Part shown: piece by piece, positions 10,043-18,003 of the stretch | How the letters are laid out: every line of letters begins with the position of its first letter | Numbering within the stretch: position 1 is the first letter of the stretch | Assembly (NCBI GenBank): GCA_027490925.1 | Contig: JAIXXF010000022.1 | Span: 124,001 to 188,000 of the forward strand | Origin: Comamonadaceae bacterium | Lineage (GTDB): Bacteria; Pseudomonadota; Gammaproteobacteria; Burkholderiales; Burkholderiaceae_C | DNA: 64,000 nt | Direction: 5' to 3' | Position numbers and translations under genes: made by a program | The notes under the pieces: generated by a model | Seen by the model: the letters and a program-made list of their open reading frames with translations, nothing else | The model's database searches: none | What the model was told of the DNA's origin: nothing

Positions 10043-10644
10043 GCGGTTTGTAAAAAGTCGGGGGAAAGAGGGGGTGGATTGTGCGCGCCCGGCGGCAAGC
10101 CCGCCAGCGGCGCGGCGCCCAACAGCGACTGCAACAGGGCCAAGCCCAAAGGCCACTCGCCGTGGCCAGAGTCCACGTTGACGTGCCCCGCGTCCGGCAG
10201 GCGCACGAACTCGCTGCCCCACGCGCGGGCGTAGGCACTGGCCAGTCGAACCGGGCAAAACGGGTCGTTGGTGCTCGCCACCAACACGCTGCGGTAAGGC
10301 AGCTTTTGGTACGGCACAGGTGCAAAGTCGTTCAGCACCGAGCGGCGCTCCGGGTCGGCCGGGGCCACCAGCAAAGCACCCGCGATGCGGTCCACCACGC
10401 TGGGCGGCAAATGTACCGTGGCGATGCAGCCCAGGCTGTGCGCCACCACCACCACCGGCCCCGGTTGGGCCACGATGGTGCGCTCAATCCCGCGAAGCCA
10501 AGCCGCGCGGGTGGGCGTGATCCAGTCGTCTTGCTGCACCCGCACCGCGCCCGCCAGTTGCTCGGCCCACAGGCTTTGCCAGTGGCCAGGGCCGGAGTCG
10601 CGCCAGCCGGGCACGATGACGATGTGGGGGGCGGGGCTGGTCAT
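10039..10644 (-). CDS. RBBP9/YdeN-family alpha/beta hydrolase
   Basis: Small serine hydrolase (201 aa from MTSPAPHIVIVPG; an upstream extension to 10824 lacks family character). It carries the family opening GWRDSGPGHWQSLW, the nucleophile elbow AHSLGC, an Asp in STNDPFCP and the catalytic His in PDAGHVNVDSGHG, so the Ser-Asp-His triad looks complete. No signal peptide, so cytoplasmic. Its stop overlaps the sbp start by 4 nt, placing it as first gene of the sulfate transport operon. The substrate is unknown; the position hints at a link to sulfur nutrition but does not prove it. Confidence 0.85.
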   Translation of the reverse strand: MTSPAPHIVIVPGWRDSGPGHWQSLWAEQLAGAVRVQQDDWITPTRAAWLRGIERTIVAQPGPVVVVAHSLGCIATVHLPPSVVDRIAGALLVAPADPERRSVLNDFAPVPYQKLPYRSVLVASTNDPFCPVRLASAYARAWGSEFVRLPDAGHVNVDSGHGEWPLGLALLQSLLGAAPLAGLPPGAHNPPPLSPDFLQTA

Positions 10645-10951
10645 GGGAGGTGCGAGTGTGCCGCCACCACCTTCAAACGCCAACGATTGATTGATGGTTT
10701 GCAAATAACCAGATCGAATGAACGCAGCCCGCTCCTCCACCGCCACCCCGGCCAGGCCCGCCGTCAAAAAAACCGAAAAATCGCGTTTTTTAAGGCCCCC
10801 AGCGGCCCACCGGGCAGAAAACAAGCCAAATCAGCCCCTAGCCCATTCTCTGATTGCCTGAGCAGCTATGTTTTTGATAGTAAGAATCGGGTGGATCGTG
10901 AGGATAAGGGGGTAATGACGGGGGTGGCAAGGGCGATACCGCGGTCTGGCG
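10645..10951. other. Intergenic region between hydrolase/sbp operon and lipoprotein gene
   Basis: No convincing gene. Both flanking genes read leftward, so this region should hold the promoter of the hydrolase-sbp operon and the 3' trailer of the lipoprotein gene. It contains A/T-rich stretches near 10768-10795 and an imperfect GCTAT...ATAGT inverted element at 10865-10881 resembling the palindrome at 62302. No promoter or CysB site could be assigned with confidence. Confidence 0.5.
10865..10881. repeat. Imperfect GCTAT-N-ATAGT inverted element
   Basis: GCTAT and ATAGT arms flank a T-rich centre. It resembles the perfect palindrome at 62302-62318 and may belong to the same dispersed intergenic repeat family; this is inferred from similarity only. 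Confidence 0.35.
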
Positions 10952-13522
10952 TTAGCGCACGGTGAAGGCCAGGCGGGTGCCGCGCAGCGCTTTGACCAGC
11001 CAGTGGGTGGGGTCGGTGGTGACCACGGTAGCGGTGCCGGTCAGCACCACGGGGGCGGTGGCGTAGCGGCTTTTGGGCAGGCGCCATGTCATTTCTTTCA
11101 GGCTGACCGGGTGGGTAGCGTCGATGCGGGTGGCGCCTGCGGCGTCGGTGCTTTGTTTCCAGCCCACTTGCAAACGGGTGGTCATGAAGTCGGCCAGGCG
11201 GGGCATGGTGTACCAAGCGAGTTGGCCGGTGGCGACTTGGGCCCCGGCGTGGGTGAACAGGGTGTCGAGCACGTCGAACCAGATGTCGGCGCCAAACGGG
11301 TGGGCGTAGACCATGCGGCTGGTGTTTTGCGCGATCTGAAAGTCCACCAGGTCGCGGTACCACTGGGCCACGTCTTCTTTGGCCACGTTGTGGGTTTGCC
11401 ATTCTTCAAAGGTGGCGTACATGCCCTGCGGCGTGACGGGCAGCACCCACAGCTTGGGATTGAGGAGCACGCCGTCGCGGTATTGGCGCGTCATGCCCAG
11501 CCCGGTGTGCCCGGCAAAGTAGGCGGCGACCACGCCTTGGTTCTCCAAGTAGGTCATGGCCCAGGTGGGGTTGTTGCCCTCGGGGGCCGAGTACCCGCGC
11601 GTGGCGCGGCCCAGCACGGTGTCCACCGCCTGCCGGTTGAGCACCAGGCATTGCAAAAAGTTGTCGCTGCCGGTCAGGGGGTTGGGGCAGGCTTGCTGGG
11701 TGCTGTCCAGCGCATTGGTGTCGCTGGCGTTGGGGCCGTAAAAGTTGTGAATCCAGCCGCCGTGGCTGCCGACCGCATGGCCAAAGGTCTGGAAGTTGCG
11801 CAGCAGTTTTTTGGCGACCGGGTTGGCGGCAAGGTTCCAGCCCAACGCGTCGCCTGCGGTGTCGCGGTCGGGGCCTGCGGTGAGGTCGATGGAGAACACG
11901 CGCCCCGCGGTGTTGAACACTTTCTTGCTGACCAGGCTCTGGGTGGGGGCCTGGGCTTCGAAGGCGTCCAGATGCCAATTGAGTGTGAGGCCTGCCACGC
12001 CGTTGGGCATGGGCGACAGGTGGGGCAGGTTCAGCAGGGTGCGGGTGAAGTAGTGCAGAAAGCCGTGCATCGGCAGGGCGTCGGTGCGGCCTTTGAGGTA
12101 GGTGAGCGGCAGGTTGACGAACAGCACCTGGCCCGCGCCGAAAGGGTTGACCCCAGCGACCAGCCCGAACTGCGGCGAGTCGGCCAGCGGTTGTTGGCCA
12201 GGCGCGGCAAAGTCGCCTTGGGTGACGAACACCGGGTAGTTGAGCGGGCCGAGCAGGTAGCCGCTGTAGGTTTCCAGCGCGTCGCTGGTGAGCGCGGCTT
12301 TTTGTTGGCGCAGGCGGAGGGCTGGCAGGCGGCTGGGGCGGTCGATCGCGGGCAGGCGCTGGGTGCGACCGAAATCGAGCGCGGCGGGGCGCGCCGCGCT
12401 GGGTGTGCCCGCGCGGGGCACGGTGTGGCGCAGTTGCAGGTATTGCTGCGGGTCAAAGCCCTGCGCCCCGCCGGGGTCTTGCGGGCTGACCGGCAGGTAC
12501 AAGGCCGAGGCGCTGGCGCCCGCCACGGGGGCGGTGGCCACGGTGCTGGTGATGGCGCCGGTGGGGGGTGTGGTGGGGAGGGTGGTCGGTGATGCGACCG
12601 ACATGGATGCCTTGGCACTGGTGGCGGCCAATGCGGTGACTGGCGCGGTGGCCACTGCGGGGTCCACATAGGGCAGCGACTTGCCGGGCGGCACCAGCAA
12701 AGCGCGCAGCGTGTTGCGGCTGGCGCGCACCGGACCCAGGCCAGTGGTGCGTTCGCGCAGGTCGTCGTAAAGCAGGTACTGCACCCCGGCCAAGTCGCTC
12801 AGGCGGGACGGCCCGGTGGTGGGGTAGAAACCGCTGGGCAGCAGCGCGCCAAAGTCAAACACCAGCAGGGTGCGCCCGCCCGCCCGGGTGTAGGTGCGGA
12901 TGGCGTCGAGCAGCGCGTCGTCGGCGGTGGTGTGCAGGCTGTCGGGCAGGATCAACCCGGCATAGGCGTTGGCGGTGGGGCCAAGCTGCATGAATTGCGA
13001 GTCGGTCAGGGCCAGCAGCCGCACGCCCTCTTCGAGCGCGGCGTCCACCCACGAGGCCACCCGGGGGTCGGTCAGGCTTTGGCCGTCGGGCACCAACAGC
13101 AGCAGCACCCCGGGGTCGGGCGCGGCCAGCGCGGCGGCGAGCAGACTGTCTTTGGCCAAGTTGGGTGCGGGCTGAGGCACCGGCAGGGGCATGGCGGGCG
13201 CCAGGGGCCACGCGAGCGGCATGGACAGCGCCACCACCGGCGCGTCGGCAGGCGACAGGTCGGCGCGGGGGGCACTGGGGGCCGCACCGGCCTCCACACT
13301 GGCGGGGGCGGTGAACGCCGCGCTGCTCGCCTCCCCCGCGTTGCCGCCACCGCCCCCCCCGCAGGCGCTGAGCACCCAGCCCAGCAGCGCGGCCGCGAAC
13401 GCGGTGCGCCCCGCTCGGCGACCGGGTGACGGCAACGCTTGGCCGGGGCCGGTGGCCCTGCCGCTGCGCGTGGGAAGTGACGGGTCGCACAGGGCCATAA
13501 AGCCGCCAGTGGTGCAGGGCAT
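10952..13522 (-). CDS. Large lipoprotein with polysaccharide deacetylase-like C-terminal region
   Basis: Putative exported lipoprotein of 856 aa. The ATG at 13522 has a strong Shine-Dalgarno AAGGAG 6 nt upstream. After a long basic N-region comes a hydrophobic stretch ending in the lipobox LSAC followed by six glycines. Residues about 110-260 resemble a glutamine amidotransferase-like/Rossmann fold (VLLLLVPDGQSLTD, GGRTLLVFDFG). A low-complexity Ala/Thr/Pro/Val linker follows near 300-350. The C-terminal half has NodB-deacetylase-like pieces: LNWHLDAFEAQ, GHAVGSHGGWIH, GYSAPEGNNP and VYAHPFGADIW. Whether the metal-binding and catalytic residues are all present is unclear, because the H-x4-H spacing differs from the canonical H-x3-H. 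It may modify cell-surface or extracellular polysaccharide. It appears monocistronic. Confidence 0.7.
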   Translation of the reverse strand: MPCTTGGFMALCDPSLPTRSGRATGPGQALPSPGRRAGRTAFAAALLGWVLSACGGGGGGNAGEASSAAFTAPASVEAGAAPSAPRADLSPADAPVVALSMPLAWPLAPAMPLPVPQPAPNLAKDSLLAAALAAPDPGVLLLLVPDGQSLTDPRVASWVDAALEEGVRLLALTDSQFMQLGPTANAYAGLILPDSLHTTADDALLDAIRTYTRAGGRTLLVFDFGALLPSGFYPTTGPSRLSDLAGVQYLLYDDLRERTTGLGPVRASRNTLRALLVPPGKSLPYVDPAVATAPVTALAATSAKASMSVASPTTLPTTPPTGAITSTVATAPVAGASASALYLPVSPQDPGGAQGFDPQQYLQLRHTVPRAGTPSAARPAALDFGRTQRLPAIDRPSRLPALRLRQQKAALTSDALETYSGYLLGPLNYPVFVTQGDFAAPGQQPLADSPQFGLVAGVNPFGAGQVLFVNLPLTYLKGRTDALPMHGFLHYFTRTLLNLPHLSPMPNGVAGLTLNWHLDAFEAQAPTQSLVSKKVFNTAGRVFSIDLTAGPDRDTAGDALGWNLAANPVAKKLLRNFQTFGHAVGSHGGWIHNFYGPNASDTNALDSTQQACPNPLTGSDNFLQCLVLNRQAVDTVLGRATRGYSAPEGNNPTWAMTYLENQGVVAAYFAGHTGLGMTRQYRDGVLLNPKLWVLPVTPQGMYATFEEWQTHNVAKEDVAQWYRDLVDFQIAQNTSRMVYAHPFGADIWFDVLDTLFTHAGAQVATGQLAWYTMPRLADFMTTRLQVGWKQSTDAAGATRIDATHPVSLKEMTWRLPKSRYATAPVVLTGTATVVTTDPTHWLVKALRGTRLAFTVR

Positions 13523-13770
13523 GTCCAACTCCTTGATCGTTCGTACACCGTGCGCTCGACCATTCGCCCATCAGCGTGGGCCACCCTTCGTCGAACGCTC
13601 AGGCCCAATCTACGGACCCCCTGCGTCTGGCTCTGTCTGGCACGGCACACAACCCGTGGCTCCGACCCGGCCACAGCGGTGGCCACCCCCCCGGCTGTGT
13701 GAAAAATCACACACGGTGCGGCGCCTCGCCGGGTCACTGGCGCGGCGACCCGTGGCAAGGCCGCTGGGCC

Positions 13771-14241
13771 TCACCGGTACCGGGCAGCGGTGATGAAGCG
13801 GTCGAAAGCCTCGCACCAGATCACCACACCGCGGTGCTGCTGCGGATCAGCCCCGGGGGGCCAAGGCAGCAGAAACGCAGAGAAGGTGCGCACCTCGCCC
13901 ACCGCCACGGCGCGGGCCTTGAGGCGCTGAAAGTCGCTGGCGTTGTCCACAAACTCAGGGGTGAGGTAGAGCCGGTACGCGGGCCCCGGGGCGAGTCGGC
14001 CCGAAAAGCCCACGCCTTGAGGGCCCAGGCTGATGTCGCCTTCGCCCCAGTGCAGCAGGTCGCTGCCGGGCAGGTCGCGGCGAAAGCGGGCAACGAAGAC
14101 CGCGCCCTCGGCGGCCTGTGTCACTTCGGCGCGGCTGGGCGCCGGGGGGGCCGACCAAATGGGCAGCAGGTACACCCCCATCGCCGCGCCCAGGGCGAGC
14201 GCGAAGGCGTGGGAGAGGTACAAAGCGGTGTGCTTGGGCAT
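13771..14241 (-). CDS. DM13 domain-containing membrane-anchored protein
   Basis: A 156-aa protein with one N-terminal hydrophobic segment (about residues 8-30, a signal anchor) and a C-terminal DM13 domain: DLLHWGEGDISL, YRLYLTPEFVDNASDFQRLK, AVAVGEVRTFSAFLLP and the closing VVIWCEAFDRFITAARYR. DM13 domains carry a conserved cysteine, here in the VVIWCEAF motif, and have been proposed to act in electron transfer or redox sensing. Likely periplasmic. The gene stands alone between the lipoprotein gene and the second sbp. Confidence 0.85.
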   Translation of the reverse strand: MPKHTALYLSHAFALALGAAMGVYLLPIWSAPPAPSRAEVTQAAEGAVFVARFRRDLPGSDLLHWGEGDISLGPQGVGFSGRLAPGPAYRLYLTPEFVDNASDFQRLKARAVAVGEVRTFSAFLLPWPPGADPQQHRGVVIWCEAFDRFITAARYR

Positions 14242-14518
14242 GGCCGTGGGTCGCGCGGCACGGCGCGGCCTTACAGCGCGGGCTTAAAGCGCGGCCCGCG
14301 TGGCATCTGCCCCGACCTGACGGCGCCGGGGCCGCCGGGGTCGCCAGGCCCCGCGAGACGCCCCACTGGTCAAGCGGTGCGCCGGGCCGCAGCCAAGAGG
14401 TCCTGCACCGAGTCCAGCAACGAAGCCGAGCGGGAGCGTTCAGACGGGCTGCCGGCGATCAGTAAAACGGTCATGGAAGCCTTGGCGGATCAACGGCGTG
14501 AACAGTCTCAGGAACTGG

Positions 14519-15529
14519 TCACTTCTTGGTGTAGATCTGGTCGAACATGCCGCCGTCGGCGAAATGCACCTTGGTCGCGGTCTCCCAACCGCCAAAGGCG
14601 TCGTCGATTTTGAACAGGTTGATCTTAGGCAACTGCTTGGCGTATTTCGCCTGCGCCTTGGCCGATGTGGGGCGATAGAAGTGCTTGCCAATGATGTCCT
14701 GAGCCTCTTCGGTGTAGAGGAACTTCAAGTACTCCTCAGCCACGGCGCGGGTGCCTTTACGGTCGGCGTTCTTGTCTACCAAGGTGACGGCGGGCTCCGC
14801 CAAAATGCTGATGGAGGGGTACACAAAGTCCACCTTGTTGCCAAACTCCTTTTCCAGCAAATAAGCCTCGTTTTCCCAGGAGATGAACACGTCGCCCTGG
14901 TTGCGCTGTGCAAAAGTCACCGATGAACCCCGTGCCCCGGTGTCCAACACTGGCACGTTGCTGTAAAGCTTGCCAACAAACTCCTTGGCTTTGGCGTCAC
15001 CGCCGTACTTGCGCTTGGCGAACTCCCATGCGGCCAAGTAGTTCCAGCGGGCGCCGCCTGAGGTCTTGGGGTTGGGGGTGATGACCTTCACATCAGGACG
15101 AATCAGGTCGTCCCAATCCTTGATGTTTTTGGGGTTCCCCACCCGGGTCACCAGAACAATGGTGGAGGTGTAGGGCGAGCTGTTCAGCGGCAAGCGCTTT
15201 TGCCAGTCTTTGGGGATCCAGCCGCCGTTGTTGTGCAACGCGTCGGTATCACCGGCCAGGGCCAGGGTGGCGACATCAGCGTCCAGTCCGTCGATGATCG
15301 AACGCGCCTGCTTGCCCGAACCGCCATGGGACTGTTTGATGGTCACGTCCTGACCGGTTTTGGCTTTCCAGTGCTTGACGAAGGCCGCGTTGTATTCCAC
15401 GTACAGCTCGCGGGTGGGGTCATACGAGACATTCAGCAGCGTGACCGGCGGTTGCGCCTGCACCCAGGTGGCCCAGCCCAGGGCTGCGGTGGCGATCGAA
15501 AGCTTGATAATGTGGCGGCGTGAAGACAT
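14519..15529 (-). CDS. Sulfate-binding protein, solitary second copy
   Basis: Periplasmic sulfate/thiosulfate-binding protein (336 aa) of the same family as the 9053-10042 gene. The start [18 protein letters not shown] follows a good Shine-Dalgarno (AAGGAAG). The signal peptide carries an Arg-Arg pair and ends near VQAQ. Family motifs are [30 protein letters not shown] and, at the C-terminus, [15 protein letters not shown]. No permease or ATPase gene adjoins it, so it probably feeds the CysTWA complex encoded 5 kb away. It is divergent from yggX, with an A/T-rich 118-nt spacer at 15530-15647. Confidence 0.93.
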   Translation of the reverse strand: MSSRRHIIKLSIATAALGWATWVQAQPPVTLLNVSYDPTRELYVEYNAAFVKHWKAKTGQDVTIKQSHGGSGKQARSIIDGLDADVATLALAGDTDALHNNGGWIPKDWQKRLPLNSSPYTSTIVLVTRVGNPKNIKDWDDLIRPDVKVITPNPKTSGGARWNYLAAWEFAKRKYGGDAKAKEFVGKLYSNVPVLDTGARGSSVTFAQRNQGDVFISWENEAYLLEKEFGNKVDFVYPSISILAEPAVTLVDKNADRKGTRAVAEEYLKFLYTEEAQDIIGKHFYRPTSAKAQAKYAKQLPKINLFKIDDAFGGWETATKVHFADGGMFDQIYTKK

Positions 15530-15647
15530 GCGGACTTCCTTGTTATCGCTGATGTCGCGATTTTGGAGACCCTTCTTCAAAACTGGAACAACGAAGTTTT
15601 CAGTTCTTTATATCTAAATCATCCTTAGAAACACAAAGAGGCACGAG

Positions 15648-15920
15648 ATGGCGCGCACGGTGAACTGCATCAAACTCGGCAAAGAAGCCGAAGGGCTCGA
15701 CTTCCCACCCTACCCCGGCGAACTGGGCAAACGCATTTGGGAAGGCGTCAGCAAAGAAGCCTGGGCCGCCTGGCTCAAACACCAAACCATGCTGGTGAAC
15801 GAAAACCGGCTGAACCTGGCCGACCAACGTGCCCGCCAGTACCTGGCACGGCAGATGGAGAACCACTTCTTTGGCACCGGCGCTGACCAGGTGCAAGGCT
15901 ACGTCCCCCCCAGCGCCTGA
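15648..15920 (+). CDS. yggX: Probable Fe(2+)-trafficking protein YggX
   Basis: Small cytoplasmic protein (90 aa) thought to take part in iron handling and protection of iron-sulfur clusters against oxidants. The whole sequence fits the family: [20 protein letters not shown] with the conserved Cys at position 7, [17 protein letters not shown] and the C-terminal [15 protein letters not shown]. Shine-Dalgarno-like AGAGG precedes the ATG. It is followed 13 nt later by mnmC. Its location next to the iron-sulfur-rich sulfate reduction operon is suggestive only. Confidence 0.95.
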   Translation: MARTVNCIKLGKEAEGLDFPPYPGELGKRIWEGVSKEAWAAWLKHQTMLVNENRLNLADQRARQYLARQMENHFFGTGADQVQGYVPPSA

Positions 15921-15933
15921 GCGAGAACGCCCG

Positions 15934-17676
15934 GTGACGGCGGACGACGCGGTCGGGCTCGACTGGCGCGGCCAACCCCTGCACGTGGTCGCCGACACCC
16001 AGTTCGACACCGGCCATGCGTTTTTGTCCACTTGGCGCCAATGGCGCGACGACCCGCGGCGCCCCGATCGCCTGCACTGGGCGGCAGCGGTTCACACGGA
16101 CCCGCCGCCATACCCCCACCGACTGCTGCAGCTGGGCAAGGCTTACCCCCGTCTGGGCGCCCTGGCCACGCCACTGGCCGCCGCATGGCCGACCGACCTG
16201 TGCCCTGGCCACCATGTGGTGGCGCTGGACGATGGGCGTGTCACGCTGACGCTGTGCGTCGCCGAACGCGGCGCACGCGACCCACTGGCGGTGCTGCGCG
16301 GTTGGCAATTTCTGGCCGACACCTGTGTGTTGGGCCCGCACACCCCGCCAGACGCACTGCACGCGCTGGCCCGCCTGTCGCACCCGGACACCCGTTTGGT
16401 GTGTCACGCACCGTCACCTGAACTGGCCCATGCCCTGCCGCGAGCGGGTTTCGCCGTCACCAGCCCGCCTGGCCACAACCCACTGACCGCCCGCCGCCTG
16501 CCGCGCCGGACGGCGGGCCAAGCGCTCAACCCGCTGCCCCAGCGCCATCCCGGCCATGTGGCGGTGATTGGCGCCGGTTTGGCGGGTGCCGCCGCCTGCC
16601 ACGCTTTCACCCGTCGCGGCTGGCCCACCACCTTGCTGGACCGTGCCGACGGGCCCGCGCAGGGCGCCTCCAGCCTGCCAGCAGGCCTGTTGGCCCCGCA
16701 CGCCACCGCCGAACCCACGCCCATGTCCCGCCTCGCCGATGTGGGCGCCCGGTGGATGCGGCGTGGCATGCAGGGCTGGCTGCCAGAGGGCCACGGCTGG
16801 CGGACCGGGTTGATGCGCCACAGTGGCCCGTCGGCATCCGAGTGGCTGCCCGATGCGATGCAGGTCACACCCGCCGCCCTGGTGGGCGCGTGGCTGGCGC
16901 AGGCGCGCGCCACAGGCCAGCTCACCACCCACTGGCGGTATGGCGCGGAAAGCCTGAAGAAGCAAGCAAATGGCTGGTTTTTGACGGCAGAAAACGGGCT
17001 TTCCTTTCCCCTTACACCACACGTCGTGGTCGCCAGCGCGTGGGGAAGTCACGCACTGTTGGCCCCTTGGGGTGGCGCAGCGTTGGCTTTGTCGCCGGTG
17101 CGCGGCCAATTGAGCCTGGGCCGCAGGTCCACCCTGCCAGCAAACGCTGCCAGTGCCCTGCCGACCCACCCGGCCAACGGCGCCGGTGTGTGGTTGCCCC
17201 AGGTCGACTGGTGCGGCGAAACCCACTGGGCCACCGGGGCCACCTACGAACGCGGCCAAAGCGAGGTGACGGTGAGTGACAGCAACCACCAGGCCAACTG
17301 GGCCGCGTTGCGCGGCTGGATGCCCGCGGCGGCGGATGCGCTGACCCCTGCGTTTTCGTTTGGCGGAGACGCGGGTGTGGCGGGGTGGGCCCAGATCCGC
17401 TGCGCCACCGGCGACCGGCTTCCGCTGGCGGGCACGCTGCCTGACTTGGCCGGGCTGCAGCCGCACCGGCCGTTGTCGCAACAGGCCCGGCTCACCGGGC
17501 TGCACACCCTGGCGGGCCTGGGCTCACGCGGGCTCACGCTGGCTTTGCTGTGCGCCGAGGTGCTGGCCTGCCGCTTGACGCAGGAGCCTCTACCTATCCC
17601 GGCCGACCTGGCCGATGCGCTGGACCCAGCCCGCTTCGCACTGCGCTTGGCCCGGCGCGGCAAGCCCGTGGGCTGA
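15934..17676 (+). CDS. mnmC: MnmC-type tRNA wobble-uridine modification enzyme; FAD oxidoreductase domain with degenerate methyltransferase domain
   Basis: MnmC finishes mnm5s2U34 in tRNA: the C-terminal FAD domain removes the carboxymethyl group and the N-terminal domain adds the methyl group. The GTG at 15934 is chosen because everything upstream overlaps yggX. From about residue 205 the FAD domain is clear (HVAVIGAGLAGAAACHAF, and a late GLGSRGLTLALLCAEVLA motif). The first 190 residues align in outline with the methyltransferase domain but lack its key features: the SAM motif GFGTGLNFL reads QFDTGHAFL (residues 23-31), and the catalytic LDGFAP-like motif reads VLGPHTPPD. The protein may therefore act only as oxidoreductase, with methylation supplied by another enzyme. 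Confidence 0.85.
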   Translation: MTADDAVGLDWRGQPLHVVADTQFDTGHAFLSTWRQWRDDPRRPDRLHWAAAVHTDPPPYPHRLLQLGKAYPRLGALATPLAAAWPTDLCPGHHVVALDDGRVTLTLCVAERGARDPLAVLRGWQFLADTCVLGPHTPPDALHALARLSHPDTRLVCHAPSPELAHALPRAGFAVTSPPGHNPLTARRLPRRTAGQALNPLPQRHPGHVAVIGAGLAGAAACHAFTRRGWPTTLLDRADGPAQGASSLPAGLLAPHATAEPTPMSRLADVGARWMRRGMQGWLPEGHGWRTGLMRHSGPSASEWLPDAMQVTPAALVGAWLAQARATGQLTTHWRYGAESLKKQANGWFLTAENGLSFPLTPHVVVASAWGSHALLAPWGGAALALSPVRGQLSLGRRSTLPANAASALPTHPANGAGVWLPQVDWCGETHWATGATYERGQSEVTVSDSNHQANWAALRGWMPAAADALTPAFSFGGDAGVAGWAQIRCATGDRLPLAGTLPDLAGLQPHRPLSQQARLTGLHTLAGLGSRGLTLALLCAEVLACRLTQEPLPIPADLADALDPARFALRLARRGKPVG

Positions 17677-18003
17677 ATGGGCGCCAAGAACGGCCGACTA
17701 CCCGCGCATGGGACGGCGACACAGACGAAATCTTTATAACCATATGCACATACCGGTCGAATAAAAATGTTGTTTGCGCATATCGGGCCAACCCTTAGAG
17801 TCCAGCCTCCCATGAATGAACGTGGCTTTGTCTTGGCCGGTGCGGCGGAGGGTGCAGACGGACTGAACCCGACCTGGCCCACCCGGCGGCCGCACACGCT
17901 GACCCGTGCGGGCCTGCGCACCAAGGCCCGGTAACACTTCGCTGCGCGGACCGCAAACACCGCCGGCGAAAGGTCCCCCTGTTGAACCCATGACCCACTG
18001 ACC
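17677..18003. other. Intergenic region upstream of cysI, probable promoter region
   Basis: No gene found. A sharply A/T-rich patch at 17727-17775, including ccatatgcacatacc and gaataaaaatgttg, stands out against GC-rich surroundings and is the most likely site of the cysI promoter and CysB binding. CysB sites are poorly defined in sequence, so no operator is claimed. Confidence 0.45.
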
